Source: Deltaproteobacteria bacterium (lineage in GTDB: Bacteria > Myxococcota_A > UBA796 > UBA2385). Taken from it: a DNA stretch of 64,000 nucleotides. Below are positions 17,709 through 26,823 of this stretch, in pieces. A program made the position numbers and the translations under genes. The stretch covers positions 33,726 through 97,725 of the forward strand of contig JAEUKK010000008.1 of assembly GCA_016792625.1 (NCBI GenBank). Reading direction: 5' to 3'. Under the pieces are notes generated by a model that saw nothing but the letters and a program-made list of their open reading frames with translations, was not told the origin of the DNA and made no database searches. The first letter of the stretch is position 1; the number at the start of each line of letters is the position of its first letter.

Positions 17709-18485
17709 GTGACCGAAGCCGCCCCCTTGACCCCGCCCGCGGCGGGGTCAGGCCCACCGCAGGCCTTGTTGGGCCACACGGTCGACAGCCCCGCGCCCGG
17801 CCTCTGGGTGCACCAACCGGCGCGCGGCTACCGCTACGCGATGGATCCGCTGCTGCTCGTCGGCTTCGTCATCGAGGGCACCCCGCCAGGCGCCGAGCGG
17901 CGCTTCATCGAGCTCGGCACCGGCGGGGGCATTGCGGCCCTGCTGCTCGCCCGGCAGGGCTGGGTCGGCGAAGGGATTGACGTGCAGCAATCCCCTCTCG
18001 CGCTGGCCCGCCGCAGCGCCTCGGACAGCGGCCTCAGCGCCCGGGTGCGCTTCACCGAGGCCGACGGCCGCGGCTGGCTGAGGGGCGGGGCCACGTCGGC
18101 GCCGGTCGCGCTGTGCAACCCGCCCTATTGGCCGGCCCAGAGCGGCCCGCTGCCCGCTGATCCGGTGGTCGCGGCCTCACGCTTCGCGCTGCACGGTGAC
18201 CTTGATGCGCTGATCCCGGCGCTCGCCGCCATGGGTGAGCGGGTCGCCCTGGTGCTGCCCCTGGCCCGGGTGGGCGAAGCGGCGCGCCTGCTCAGCGCGG
18301 CGGGCCGCCCCGTTCGCCGGCGCCTCGACCTGCTCCCCCGGCTCGGCTTGATCGAGGGTGGATCGGGTGAGGCCCCCAGCTCCCCGCGGGAAGAGGCGCC
18401 GCTCCGCGTGGATGGCGACCATAGCCCCCGGGTGCAGGCGCTCTACGCGGCCGCAGGCGCGGCCCTCCCCATGGGTGGCCGATGA
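17709..18485 (+). CDS. class I SAM-dependent methyltransferase, tRNA1(Val) A37 N6-methyltransferase (TrmN6) type
   Basis: 258 residues from a GTG preceded by GAGAGGGGAG. The sequence YRYAMDPLLLVGFV (about 43-56) matches the TrmN6-family start (YRFSIDAVLL). The SAM-binding motif is ELGTGGGIAALLLA (69-82), and VALCNPPYW (about 133-141) contains the NPPY motif of amino-group methyltransferases. The protein would methylate an exocyclic adenine, by family most likely A37 of a tRNA. The catalytic family is solid; the exact tRNA substrate is inference. It heads a coupled plus-strand series of genes; its stop overlaps the next start (ATGA). Confidence 0.82.
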   Translation: MTEAAPLTPPAAGSGPPQALLGHTVDSPAPGLWVHQPARGYRYAMDPLLLVGFVIEGTPPGAERRFIELGTGGGIAALLLARQGWVGEGIDVQQSPLALARRSASDSGLSARVRFTEADGRGWLRGGATSAPVALCNPPYWPAQSGPLPADPVVAASRFALHGDLDALIPALAAMGERVALVLPLARVGEAARLLSAAGRPVRRRLDLLPRLGLIEGGSGEAPSSPREEAPLRVDGDHSPRVQALYAAAGAALPMGGR

Positions 18486-19027
18486 GCGGCGGCGTGAAGG
18501 TCTCGGTGCGCCGCGGCGGGCCTGACCCAGGGCTGCCCGTGCCCAGCGACGACGCCGGTGTCGACCAGCTCGGCGCGGCCCTCTTCGTGCGGCTCGCCGC
18601 CGCGGTCGCCCGCGGTCGCGCGGGCCCGGCCGCGCTCGCCTTCTTCGAGGATGGCGTGCAGCAGGTTGATCTGGGGCCGGCCATCGAGCGGGGCGCCGCG
18701 GTGGTGCAGCAGCTGCTCGCCGCGACGGCGGGGCAGCCGGCCTGCCTTTGTGTGGCGCAGCTCGCGGTTTTGCACGCGCGCCGCCCGGGTCGGCCGGCCC
18801 AGACCTTCGCCACGGTCTTCCTTGAGCTGCCCGACAACCGCTGGTGGATGCGGTGGGCGCCCGCCGACCAGGCCGGGGCGGCCAGCGCTCAGCGCACCCG
18901 CGCGGCCACCGAGGGTTGGCCCAAGCCCAACGGCCTCGGCGGGTGGTTCAGCCTGTCGCGGCGGGCGGGGCTGCGGCTGCAGCTCGACACGCCCGGCGCC
19001 CAAGCCGGCCTGCACCTCGTGCATTGA
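18482..19027 (+). CDS. hypothetical protein, translationally coupled to the methyltransferase
   Basis: 181 residues; the ATG overlaps the preceding stop by four bases, which supports it as a real gene. No signal peptide or membrane segment. A middle helical stretch (DQLGAALFVRLAAAVARGRAG, about 28-48) is followed by a beta-rich part with aromatic runs (FLELPDNRWWMRWAPAD, about 119-135). I recognise no family or catalytic motif. Its position between a tRNA methyltransferase and a LapA-like protein gives no clear function. Confidence 0.65.
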   Translation: MSGGVKVSVRRGGPDPGLPVPSDDAGVDQLGAALFVRLAAAVARGRAGPAALAFFEDGVQQVDLGPAIERGAAVVQQLLAATAGQPACLCVAQLAVLHARRPGRPAQTFATVFLELPDNRWWMRWAPADQAGAASAQRTRAATEGWPKPNGLGGWFSLSRRAGLRLQLDTPGAQAGLHLVH

Positions 19028-19139
19028 GCGGCGCGGCGCCCGGCCGTGGCTTGGCGGCCCGAAGCGCGCGCCCCGCTCGGTCGGCGCGGTTAGGCCGGTG
19101 GGTCGCCCGCCTCCCCGGCCCCTCCTCCCCGGAGCCCGC

Positions 19140-19424
19140 ATGACGCCCTTGCGAACCATCGGCCTCGTCCTCGCCCTGATCTTCGTCGGCCTGCTTTCCC
19201 TGTTCTTCGTCCAGAACAGCGCCCGCACCGTCGATCTCAGCTACGACCTGCACCTGTGGGCTTGGCACTTCAAGCAGCCGCAGCCGGTGGTGCTCCTGCT
19301 CGCGGGCGCTTTTGGTGGCGGCCTGCTCTCTGGGCTGCTCCTGCCCCCGCTCTGGCGTCTGCGCGGCAGCGGCGGCGGCTCGACTCTGGGGGCCACCGGC
19401 CGCGGGGATGACGCCTGGGCATGA
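19140..19424 (+). CDS. LapA/DUF1049-like small inner-membrane protein
   Basis: 94 residues with two membrane helices: TIGLVLALIFVGLLSLFFVQ (about 6-25) and VVLLLAGAFGGGLLSGLLL (about 50-68). The pattern FVxQN after helix 1, a short periplasmic loop with LSYDLHLW, and a second Gly-rich helix is that of the LapA (DUF1049) family, whose E. coli member works with LapB in lipopolysaccharide control. There is no lapB at this site, although a TPR protein lies nearby, so the functional link is only a suggestion. It overlaps the next gene by four bases. Confidence 0.75.
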   Translation: MTPLRTIGLVLALIFVGLLSLFFVQNSARTVDLSYDLHLWAWHFKQPQPVVLLLAGAFGGGLLSGLLLPPLWRLRGSGGGSTLGATGRGDDAWA

Positions 19425-20461
19425 TCACCCCGCTCGTCGCGATCTGGGTCGTCCTCGTCCTCGTCCTCGGCTGCAGTGGTGAGGCGCCTCCGCCGCCCAC
19501 GTCCAAAGAGGCCACGCCGACCCTCCAGGTAGATCCGTCCGATGCCCCCGGCACGGTCATCATCCCCACGGGTCAAGTGGTGGCCTCCCCCGTACAAGGG
19601 GCGGCGGTCAGCCTCGAGGCGCTCAGCGGCGCCCTCCCCGAGCTGAGCGCGCTCGCGCCGGCCGACCGAGATCTGCTCCTGCACGTGCTCAACGTGGTCC
19701 CGGCCCCTTGCGAGGCCTGCGAGGGCACCTCGCTCGCCCGCTGCGCCCTGAGCATGCCCAGCGCTTGCGAGCGGCTGCCCAGCTTGGTGCAGCGCAGCCT
19801 GCGCCTCGCCGGGCAGGGCGTGACCAAAGACCGCCTTGAAGCTGCGGTCAGCTACCCTGACGTCTGGGTCAAGATCCCCGATCAGGGCCGGCCGGTCGAC
19901 CCGCCGACCCCCGGCCTGACCCGCCTCGAGGTCTGGATCGACCCGAGCGGTCCGATGCTCGGCGCCGCGGTCAGCACCATCGACCAGCTCGATCTCAGCA
20001 CCGCGGGGCTGGTCTTCCGCCTGCTGCCTGAGGCCGACGACACCCTCGCCGAGGACGTCGCCCGCGCCACCATCGCGATGGAGGCCCAAGGCAAGCTCGA
20101 GGCCTTCCTGCGCGGCGTGCTCGCGTGGAAGGAGCAGCGCCGCACGCTGCCCGGGGCGAACACCGAGCTGAGCACCGAGGGCCTGTCTGAGGTTGTGGTT
20201 GGCGTGCCCGGCGTCGATCTCCCGCGGTTCGAACGGGATCGCGCGGCGGCCTCCACCTCCGCCCGCCTCGCTGAAGATCGTGCGCTGGCCGCACAGATCG
20301 GCGTGCGCTCCCTCCCGACCTTCTTCGTCAACGGCTACCGCCTGCGCGGCGCCCAGTCGGCCCTGGCGGTCCAGCGCCTGCTCACCCTCGAGCTGCTCGA
20401 TCACCCCGCGGCGCTCAGCAACCCGACCGCTCCGCCCCCCACCGTCCCCAAGGCTCCCTGA
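19421..20461 (+). CDS. lipoprotein with DsbA-like thioredoxin fold lacking the usual CxxC
   Basis: 346 residues. A lipoprotein signal (VVLVLVLGC) is followed by a low-complexity linker. Residues about 91-155 contain PAPCEACEGTSLARC and SACERLP, a Cys-rich module; from memory, similar modules precede DsbA-like domains in deltaproteobacterial lipoproteins. The C-terminal thioredoxin/DsbA fold is recognised by AAQIGVRSLPTFFVNGYRL (about 289-307), with the cis-Pro region and the NGxxLxG signature. Where the active CxxC should be, after the strand LEVWID, the sequence reads PSGPML, so the canonical dithiol is missing. A redox role would have to use the upstream CEAC. It is coupled to the LapA-like gene and to rsmB. 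Confidence 0.8.
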   Translation: MITPLVAIWVVLVLVLGCSGEAPPPPTSKEATPTLQVDPSDAPGTVIIPTGQVVASPVQGAAVSLEALSGALPELSALAPADRDLLLHVLNVVPAPCEACEGTSLARCALSMPSACERLPSLVQRSLRLAGQGVTKDRLEAAVSYPDVWVKIPDQGRPVDPPTPGLTRLEVWIDPSGPMLGAAVSTIDQLDLSTAGLVFRLLPEADDTLAEDVARATIAMEAQGKLEAFLRGVLAWKEQRRTLPGANTELSTEGLSEVVVGVPGVDLPRFERDRAAASTSARLAEDRALAAQIGVRSLPTFFVNGYRLRGAQSALAVQRLLTLELLDHPAALSNPTAPPPTVPKAP

Positions 20462-21672
20462 TGTCTGCCGCCAACCCCGGGCGCCGCGCGGCCCTGGTCG
20501 TGCTCGTGAACGTTGAGGAGGGGGGGCACGCCGAAGATCTGCTCGCCGACCTCGCCCCGACCGAGGTCCGTGATCGGGGGCTCGCCTGGCACCTCGCGCT
20601 CGGCGTGCTCCGCCGGCAGGGCGCGCTCGACGCGGTGCTCCAGCCCTTGCTCCGCCAGCCGATCGCCCAGCTCGATCCGCCGGTTCGCGCGGCCCTCCGC
20701 ATGGGTGTTTTTGAGCTGCACCACGCCCGCACCCCGACCTATGCGGTGGTCAGCGAGGCGGTCGAGGCCGCCCGGGCGGTGGGCGCCGGCCGGGCCAGCG
20801 GGCTGGTCAACGCGGTGCTTCGGCGCGCGGCCAGCGTGCCCCTCCCTGAGGATCCGGTGCTCGATTTGCCCGAATGGCTGCGCCGCCGCTTCGCGCCCTG
20901 GGGCGCCTGGCTGCAGACCTTGCGCGAGCCGCCGCCGCTCTGCGGGGTCAGCCGTGATCCCTCCGCGCCGCCGCCCCCAGGTAGCCTTGGGCCGGCCAAA
21001 GCCGGCGGTGAGGCCATCCCCGGCGCCTTCGTCGCCGCGCCCCACGAGGGCCCGGTCGCGGATCGGCCCGGCTTCGCCGACGGCGCCTGGTGGGTGATGG
21101 ACCCGGCCGCGGTGAAGGTCGCCGACCTGGCCTGGGAGGCCGCTGCAGGGGCCGCGGCGCCCAAGGTTTTGGACGCCTGCGCCGCCCCGGGCGGCAAGAG
21201 CTTGCGCCTCGCTAGCCGCGGGGCGCGCGTCACCGCCGTCGATCTGGTGCCTGCCCGCCTCGCCCGCGTGCGCGAGGGCGCCGGCCGCACCCGCTTGGGC
21301 CTCGACTTCCTCGCCCACGACTGGCTGACCGGCCCGGCGGCGCTCCCCCGCGACTTTGACGTGGTGCTCGTCGACGCGCCCTGCACGGGGCTCGGCACCA
21401 TCCGCCGCCACCCCGAGATCCGCTGGCGCCGCCTGTCCAGCGACCCGCTGGCCATGTCCCTTCGCCAGCTGCCCATCCTCCAAAACGCCGCCGCGCACGT
21501 CAAGCCCGGCGGGGCGCTGGTCTATGCGGTGTGCAGCCCCATGCCCGAGGAGGGCCCCGCGGTGGTCAAGCAGCTCACGGGCTGGAAGGTTGACGAGAGC
21601 TGGGCGAGCGCCCCGCCCAAGGATGATGAGGACGCCTTTCAGGCCTTTGTTTTGCGGCGGGTCGAGGGCTGA
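20461..21672 (+). CDS. rsmB: 16S rRNA (cytosine-967 C5)-methyltransferase RsmB
   Basis: 403 residues. The N-terminal NusB-like helical domain (about 1-140, with AALRMGVFELHHARTPTYAV and the NAVLRRA end) is fused to a Rossmann methyltransferase. Motifs: DACAAPGGKS (SAM binding, about 238-247), VLVDAPCTGLGTIRRHPEIR (catalytic Cys in PCTG, about 301-320) and YAVCSPMPEEG (second conserved Cys, about 356-366). These identify an m5C methyltransferase of the RsmB/Sun type, acting on 16S rRNA. The start overlaps the preceding stop (TGATG). The protein is a little shorter than E. coli RsmB (429 residues). Confidence 0.92.
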   Translation: MSAANPGRRAALVVLVNVEEGGHAEDLLADLAPTEVRDRGLAWHLALGVLRRQGALDAVLQPLLRQPIAQLDPPVRAALRMGVFELHHARTPTYAVVSEAVEAARAVGAGRASGLVNAVLRRAASVPLPEDPVLDLPEWLRRRFAPWGAWLQTLREPPPLCGVSRDPSAPPPPGSLGPAKAGGEAIPGAFVAAPHEGPVADRPGFADGAWWVMDPAAVKVADLAWEAAAGAAAPKVLDACAAPGGKSLRLASRGARVTAVDLVPARLARVREGAGRTRLGLDFLAHDWLTGPAALPRDFDVVLVDAPCTGLGTIRRHPEIRWRRLSSDPLAMSLRQLPILQNAAAHVKPGGALVYAVCSPMPEEGPAVVKQLTGWKVDESWASAPPKDDEDAFQAFVLRRVEG

Positions 21673-21699
21673 GCACAGCCCGGGTCAGGGGGAGCGGGC

Positions 21700-24354
21700 A
21701 TGGCTGCGGCCGACACGCCGATGATGCGGGAGTACCTCGACCTCAAGAAGGTCGAGCCAGACGCGCTCTTGCTCTACAGGATGGGCGATTTCTACGAGTG
21801 TTTCTTCGACGACGCCCACGAGGCGGCCCGGCTGCTCGAGCTCGTGGTCACCAGCCGCAACAAGGGCGATCCAGACCCGATCCCGATGGCCGGCTTCCCC
21901 TACCGGGCGCTTGAGCCGATGCTCCAGCGCCTGTCAGACGCGGGGCGTCGGGTGGCGGTGGCTGAGCAGCACGAGGTCTCCCCCGGGGTGTTCACCCGCG
22001 AGCTCGTGCGGGTGGTCAGCGCCGGCCTGCCCTACGAGGGCGAGTCGGTCGAGGCGCGCGAGCCCTGCTACCTCGCCGCGGTCAGCGACCCGGCCAGACC
22101 CATCGTCGGGATCGCTGTGCTGGACGCCACCACCGGCGAGCTCCAGCTGATGGAGTGCCCGGCCGAGGCCCTGGGCGCGGCGCTGAGCCGGGTGGATCCG
22201 CGGGAGGTGCTGCTGCCCGAGGCCGCGCGCTCCCCCTTGGCTGAGATCAGCGAGGACGCCGATCTGGAGGCTGCTTTACGCGGGCGGGTGCGCCGCGCGC
22301 TCGAGGCCCGGGCCTTTGATGTGACGGCGGGCCGGCAGCGGCTCTGCGCACAGCTCGGCGTGGCGGATCTGCTCGGTTTTGGCGCGGACGGGCTCGGCCC
22401 GGCGCTCGGCGCGGCGGGGGCCTTGCTGCGCTACGCCAAGGACCAAGCCCGGGTCTCGCTGAGCCACCTGATGCGCCTGCGGGTCGTCGATCCGAGCGGC
22501 TACTTGGTGTTGGACGAGTCGGCGCGGCGCAACCTCGAGCTCCTGCGCCCGCTGCGGGGCGAGGGCCGAAAAGGGGCCCTGATCCACCTCATCGACCGCA
22601 CCTGCACCCCCATGGGCGGGCGGCTGCTGCGGGCCTACCTGCTGCAGCCCCTGGTCGAGCTGGGCGCCCTGCAGCGGCGGCAGGCGGCGGTCGAGCGCCT
22701 GGGCGAAGGGCGCCTGCGCCGCCCCGTGCGCGAGGCCCTGGGCAAGGTGGCTGATCTGGCGCGTCTCTGCGGCAAGATCGCGCAGGAGCGCGGCAATGCC
22801 CGCGATCTGTTGGCCTTGGCCGCTTCGCTGCGGGCTCTGCCCAGCTTGGTCGCCGCGGTCGACGGGCACCCCGATCTGCTGGATCCTGGCTTGGATCTGC
22901 TGCCCGCCCTCGCCGAGGACATCGAGCGCTGGATCGTCGACGAGCCGCCCGCTGCGCTCACCGAGGGGGGCCTCATCCGCGACGGCGCCGACCCCGAGCT
23001 CGACGAGCTGCGGCTGCTCGCCCGCGAGGGTCGGGGCGCCATCGCCCACATCGAGGCCCGCGAGCGCGAGGCGAGCGGCATCAACACGCTGAAGATCAAG
23101 TATAACCGTGTGTTTGGCTATTTCCTAGAGGTGCCCCAATCTAAGCTCGACCGGGTACCCGACCGGTGGATTCGCAAGCAGACCCTGAGCAATTGTGAGC
23201 GCTTCATCACCCCAGCCCTCAAGGAGTTTGAGGACAAGGTGCTCGGCGCCGACGAGCGGGCCAAAGCGCTGGAATATGCGCGCTTTGTTGAGCTGCGCCG
23301 CCGGGTGGCCGACCAGACGGGCCCGCTGCTGCACCTCTCCGCTGAGCTGGCCCGGCTCGACGTGCTCGCCACCTTCGCCGAGCTGGGCGCGGCCCTGCGC
23401 TGGACGCTGCCCCGCCTCGACGCGGGTGACGTCATCGAGCTGCGCGGAGGGCGCCACCCGGTGCTCGAGGCCGCGTCCGAGGAGCCCTTCGTCCCCAACG
23501 ATCTGGTGCTCAGCGGCGACCAGCGGCTGATCATCCTGACCGGCCCAAACATGGCCGGGAAGTCCACGATCATGCGGCAGACCGCGCTCATTGTGCTGCT
23601 CGCCCAGATGGGCTGCCCAGTGCCCGCCGAGCGGGCCCGGATCGGCCTCTGCGACCGGATCTTCGTGCGGGTGGGCGCGAGCGACGACCTCAGCCGCGGT
23701 CGCAGCACCTTTATGGTCGAGATGGCCGAGACGGCGGCGATCTTGCACCAAGCCACCCCGCGTTCGCTTGTATTGCTCGACGAGATCGGCCGGGGCACCA
23801 GCACCTATGACGGGCTGAGCATCGCCTGGGCGACCGCCGAGCAGATGGTCGATAAGGTGCGCGCCCGCGCCATTTTCGCGACGCACTACCACGAGCTGGT
23901 CGCCTTAGCAGAAGACCGCGCCGCGGTGGTCAACTTGCACGTCAAGGTCGCAGAGTGGGGCGACAAGGTCGAGTTTCTGCGCGTGCTCGCGCCGGGTGGG
24001 GCGAGCAAGTCCTACGGCCTGCAGTGCGCCCGTCTCGCTGGCATGCCGGGCGACCTGCTTGAGCGCGCCCGGGCCCTGCTCGCCGAGCTGGAGCGTCGGC
24101 CCCGCCACGGCCCGCCGACCCGCCAGCTGGGCCTATTTCAGAGAGCCGAGCCGCCCGCGACGGCCCCCGTGGCCCCGCCCTCGGTGGCCGCAGCCTCCCC
24201 TCCGCCCCCTTTGCCCGATCCGCGCCTGATCGCCCTCCGCGACGCTGTCCTCGCGCTCAAGGTCGACGAGCTGAGCCCGCGCGCCGCCCTCGACCAGGTC
24301 TACGCGCTGTCTGCCCTGGCCCAGGCGGCGCGCGCGGGCACGCTCGGTGAGTGA
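21700..24354 (+). CDS. mutS: DNA mismatch repair protein MutS
   Basis: 884 residues, full length. The mismatch-recognition motif is MGDFYECFFDDA (about residues 28-39, the F-x-E wedge). The ATPase has Walker A GPNMAGKS (615-622), DEIGRGTSTYDG (Walker B and following, about 692-703) and TFATHYHELVAL in the FATHYHEL form (about 726-735). The final 80 residues are Pro/Ala-rich before a short helical end, as in many MutS proteins. It binds mismatched DNA and recruits MutL; no mutL lies in the window. Shine-Dalgarno GGGGGAG precedes the ATG. The stop overlaps the amidase start. Confidence 0.97.
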   Translation: MAAADTPMMREYLDLKKVEPDALLLYRMGDFYECFFDDAHEAARLLELVVTSRNKGDPDPIPMAGFPYRALEPMLQRLSDAGRRVAVAEQHEVSPGVFTRELVRVVSAGLPYEGESVEAREPCYLAAVSDPARPIVGIAVLDATTGELQLMECPAEALGAALSRVDPREVLLPEAARSPLAEISEDADLEAALRGRVRRALEARAFDVTAGRQRLCAQLGVADLLGFGADGLGPALGAAGALLRYAKDQARVSLSHLMRLRVVDPSGYLVLDESARRNLELLRPLRGEGRKGALIHLIDRTCTPMGGRLLRAYLLQPLVELGALQRRQAAVERLGEGRLRRPVREALGKVADLARLCGKIAQERGNARDLLALAASLRALPSLVAAVDGHPDLLDPGLDLLPALAEDIERWIVDEPPAALTEGGLIRDGADPELDELRLLAREGRGAIAHIEAREREASGINTLKIKYNRVFGYFLEVPQSKLDRVPDRWIRKQTLSNCERFITPALKEFEDKVLGADERAKALEYARFVELRRRVADQTGPLLHLSAELARLDVLATFAELGAALRWTLPRLDAGDVIELRGGRHPVLEAASEEPFVPNDLVLSGDQRLIILTGPNMAGKSTIMRQTALIVLLAQMGCPVPAERARIGLCDRIFVRVGASDDLSRGRSTFMVEMAETAAILHQATPRSLVLLDEIGRGTSTYDGLSIAWATAEQMVDKVRARAIFATHYHELVALAEDRAAVVNLHVKVAEWGDKVEFLRVLAPGGASKSYGLQCARLAGMPGDLLERARALLAELERRPRHGPPTRQLGLFQRAEPPATAPVAPPSVAAASPPPPLPDPRLIALRDAVLALKVDELSPRAALDQVYALSALAQAARAGTLGE

Positions 24355-25825
24355 GGGGAGGGGAGCGCGGCCCGCTGGTGCACCACCTCGGTCGCAGCGG
24401 GGAGGGGGCTGGTGGCTCGCGCCGCTGGTCGGCCTCGGCTTCGCCGGCGAGGTGGAGGCAGGTGAGATCAAGGGCCTGCGGCCATTCGTCGTCCCTGGGG
24501 GTGCTCGGATCGTCGTGTTGGCCGACGGCCCGCCGGCGGATCTGCAGCTGCGCCAGCTCCCCCGGGGTGAGGACGGGCAGGCCCGCGCGGCGGTGCTGTT
24601 GGGCGACAGCACGCTCTCGGCCGCGGCCCGACCGCGGGTGGTCGTCGAAAAAAACGGCCTGCGCGCGGTGGGTTTTCGGCCCATGGCCACGGCGGTGCAG
24701 GTGCTGGTCGAGACCGACCGGCCGGCGCGGGTCGCCGCCCGCGACTTGCTCCAAAATGGCCGCTACGTCGCCACCATCATCGACGTTGAGCTGTCGGGTG
24801 GGGTAGTGGCGCCCGCGGGGGCCCCGGCTTCGTCGGGCCAGCCCCTCGACCCCTGGAGCAGCGCGGTGGAGGAGGTCGACGCCGCCGCCCTGCGCGCCCA
24901 GCCCGGGCTGCCCGGCGACGAGGAGCTGCTGTCCTGGCTCAAGGGCGCCAGCCTCTCGCGGGCCCCGGCCCTCGCTACCCGGCGGCCTGGTGTGCCCCTC
25001 GTCGTGATTGACGCCGGGCACGGTGGACACGACCATGGTGCGGTCGGCCCGAGCGGAGCGCGGGAGGCCGACATCGCCCTGCAGATCGCGCGGCGCGCGG
25101 CGCACCTGCTTCGCGAGCAGCACGACGTGGACGTCATCCTGACCCGTGACTCCGACGAGTTCCTCGGCCTGCGTGCGCGGGCCGCGGTGGCCAACGCCCG
25201 CGAGGCCGACCTCTTCCTCTCGGTGCACATCAACGCGGCGCCGGGCCCCGAGGCCCGCGGAATCGAGACCTACGTGCTGGACAACGCCACAGACGAGGGC
25301 GCGGCGCGGGTGGCCGCGCGCGAGAACCGCGAGCTCGGCGCTTTGGGCGAGGACCTCACCCAGAATGACGCGCTGATGGCCAGCCTCGTGGTCGCGGGCA
25401 CCGACCGGCTGAGCCTCGGCTTGGCGGCTGACTTGCAACGCCGCGCGGTGACCCAACATGCCCGCAGCTACGGCCCGGGTGCGCTGCGTGATCTTGGCGT
25501 CAAGGGCGCTGCGTTCACCGTCCTCGCCAGCGCCCGCTGTCCGGCCGTGCTCTTTGAGGCCGGCTTCATCAGCAACCCCGACGAGGAGCGCCTCCTGCGC
25601 AGCCCGCACTACCAGCAGCAGACGGCCGTCGCCCTGGCCGACGGCGTGGCGGCTTGGCTCAAGGGCCCGGCGGCCCGCGCGAAGTCGGGCGAAGATCCCA
25701 CGCTGTTGATGGGTGTGCCCTCGCGGGTCGGCCTCATCCGCGCGCCGCTCGCAGCGCCAGAGGCGCCGCCGGTGCTCGGCCAACCTGCGGGCACGCCGCT
25801 CGAGAACGCCGGGGCGGGAGAGTGA
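24347..25825 (+). CDS. N-acetylmuramoyl-L-alanine amidase (Amidase_3, AmiC type)
   Basis: 492 residues. The GTG overlaps the end of mutS. The first 35 residues include a Trp/Gly-rich hydrophobic stretch (WWLAPLVGLGFAGEVEA), a plausible export signal, followed by an AMIN-like beta region (about 40-150, with RPRVVVEKNG, AVQVLVETDRPARV). The catalytic domain starts at VIDAGHGGHDHGAVG (about 219-233); other zinc and catalytic residues are GAREADIALQIA (Glu), LFLSVHIN (His) and VLFEAGFISN (Glu). It would cleave the amide between MurNAc and the stem peptide in the periplasm, typically for daughter-cell separation. The pairing with a Xer gene downstream makes sense for cell division. Confidence 0.93.
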   Translation: MSEGRGARPAGAPPRSQRGGGWWLAPLVGLGFAGEVEAGEIKGLRPFVVPGGARIVVLADGPPADLQLRQLPRGEDGQARAAVLLGDSTLSAAARPRVVVEKNGLRAVGFRPMATAVQVLVETDRPARVAARDLLQNGRYVATIIDVELSGGVVAPAGAPASSGQPLDPWSSAVEEVDAAALRAQPGLPGDEELLSWLKGASLSRAPALATRRPGVPLVVIDAGHGGHDHGAVGPSGAREADIALQIARRAAHLLREQHDVDVILTRDSDEFLGLRARAAVANAREADLFLSVHINAAPGPEARGIETYVLDNATDEGAARVAARENRELGALGEDLTQNDALMASLVVAGTDRLSLGLAADLQRRAVTQHARSYGPGALRDLGVKGAAFTVLASARCPAVLFEAGFISNPDEERLLRSPHYQQQTAVALADGVAAWLKGPAARAKSGEDPTLLMGVPSRVGLIRAPLAAPEAPPVLGQPAGTPLENAGAGE

Positions 25826-25860
25826 GGCCCGGCGTGGAGCCGGACCCGGGAGGGGAGGGG

Positions 25861-26778
25861 GTGCGCCCTTCGACTTCGGAGGAGGGCGAGCTCGACGGCC
25901 CCCTCGAAGACGCGGTGGAGGGCTTTTTGTCGGTGGGGCGCATCGAGCGCATGCTCTCGCCCCACACAATCGAGGCCTATGCCCGCGATCTGGCCGACCT
26001 GCTGCGTTTTTTGGCCGCGCGGGGTGTGCGCGCGCCCGACGAGGTGGATCGGGCCGGTTTTCAGGAGTGGATCTACAGCCTGAGCGAAGCGGGCCTGGCC
26101 GCCCGGAGCGTGCAGCGGCACCGCAGCGCGGCGCGCCAGCTCTTTGCCTACCTCGTTGAAGAGGGTGAGCTGGACGTTAACCCCGCGCTTGAGGTCAGCG
26201 TGCCCCGGGGTGGCCTTCGGCTGCCGCACGATCTCAGCGAGGCCCAGGTTGACGCGCTGCTCGCCGCTCCGGATCGCGCGACCGCGCTCGGGCTGCGTGA
26301 CGCCGCCATGCTCGAGCTGCTCTACGCGACCGGCCTGCGGGTCAGCGAGCTGGTCGGCTTGCGTTGGGCGCAGTGGCGACCGGGCTGGTTGGTGGTGCGT
26401 GGCAAGGGCGGAAAAGACCGGCTGGTGCCCTATGGTGACCGCGCAGAGGAGGTCGTGCTCGCGTGGCGCGCGCTGTGCGAACAGGCCGGTCCGCTGGGCC
26501 CGTGGATCTTCCCCACAGATCGCGGCGCGCCGATGACCCGGCAGAACATGTGGCTGCGGGTGAGGCACAACGCTGTGCTGGCGGGCATTGTGGGCAAGCT
26601 GAGCCCGCATACGCTGCGCCACGCTTTTGCGACGCACCTGCTTCGGCATGGCGCCGACCTGCGCGCCGTACAGACGCTGCTCGGGCACGCTGATCTCAGC
26701 ACGACCGAGATCTACACCCACGTCGCGCGCCACCGCTTGCAGGCTGCCCACGCCGCCTACCACCCCCGCGGGGCCTGA
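25861..26778 (+). CDS. tyrosine recombinase of the XerC/XerD type
   Basis: 305 residues from the GTG at 25861, which has GGGAGG seven bases upstream and gives the usual Xer length; in-frame GTGs at 25822 (overlapping the amidase stop) and 25834 are alternatives. The core-binding domain (LSPHTIEAYARDLADLLRFL) is followed by the catalytic domain with the expected residues: Arg in YATGLRVSELVGL, Lys in GKGGKDRLVPYG, His-x-x-Arg in SPHTLRHAFATHLL, His in LLGHADLSTTEIY, and the nucleophile Tyr in EIYTHV. It should resolve chromosome dimers at a dif site. Whether it is XerC or XerD cannot be decided here. No integrated element flanks it, which favours the housekeeping role. Confidence 0.92.
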   Translation: MRPSTSEEGELDGPLEDAVEGFLSVGRIERMLSPHTIEAYARDLADLLRFLAARGVRAPDEVDRAGFQEWIYSLSEAGLAARSVQRHRSAARQLFAYLVEEGELDVNPALEVSVPRGGLRLPHDLSEAQVDALLAAPDRATALGLRDAAMLELLYATGLRVSELVGLRWAQWRPGWLVVRGKGGKDRLVPYGDRAEEVVLAWRALCEQAGPLGPWIFPTDRGAPMTRQNMWLRVRHNAVLAGIVGKLSPHTLRHAFATHLLRHGADLRAVQTLLGHADLSTTEIYTHVARHRLQAAHAAYHPRGA

Positions 26779-26823
26779 AGCCGCGCGGGAGCGCAGGCGA
26801 CGGGTCGAGCGGGATCGGGTGGG

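Noticed and set aside
25861..26778. Integrase of a mobile element
   Set aside because: The protein has Xer length and motifs, is part of a housekeeping gene chain, and no att repeat or element genes are near; the adjacent tRNA-Leu shows no duplicated 3' end that I can find.
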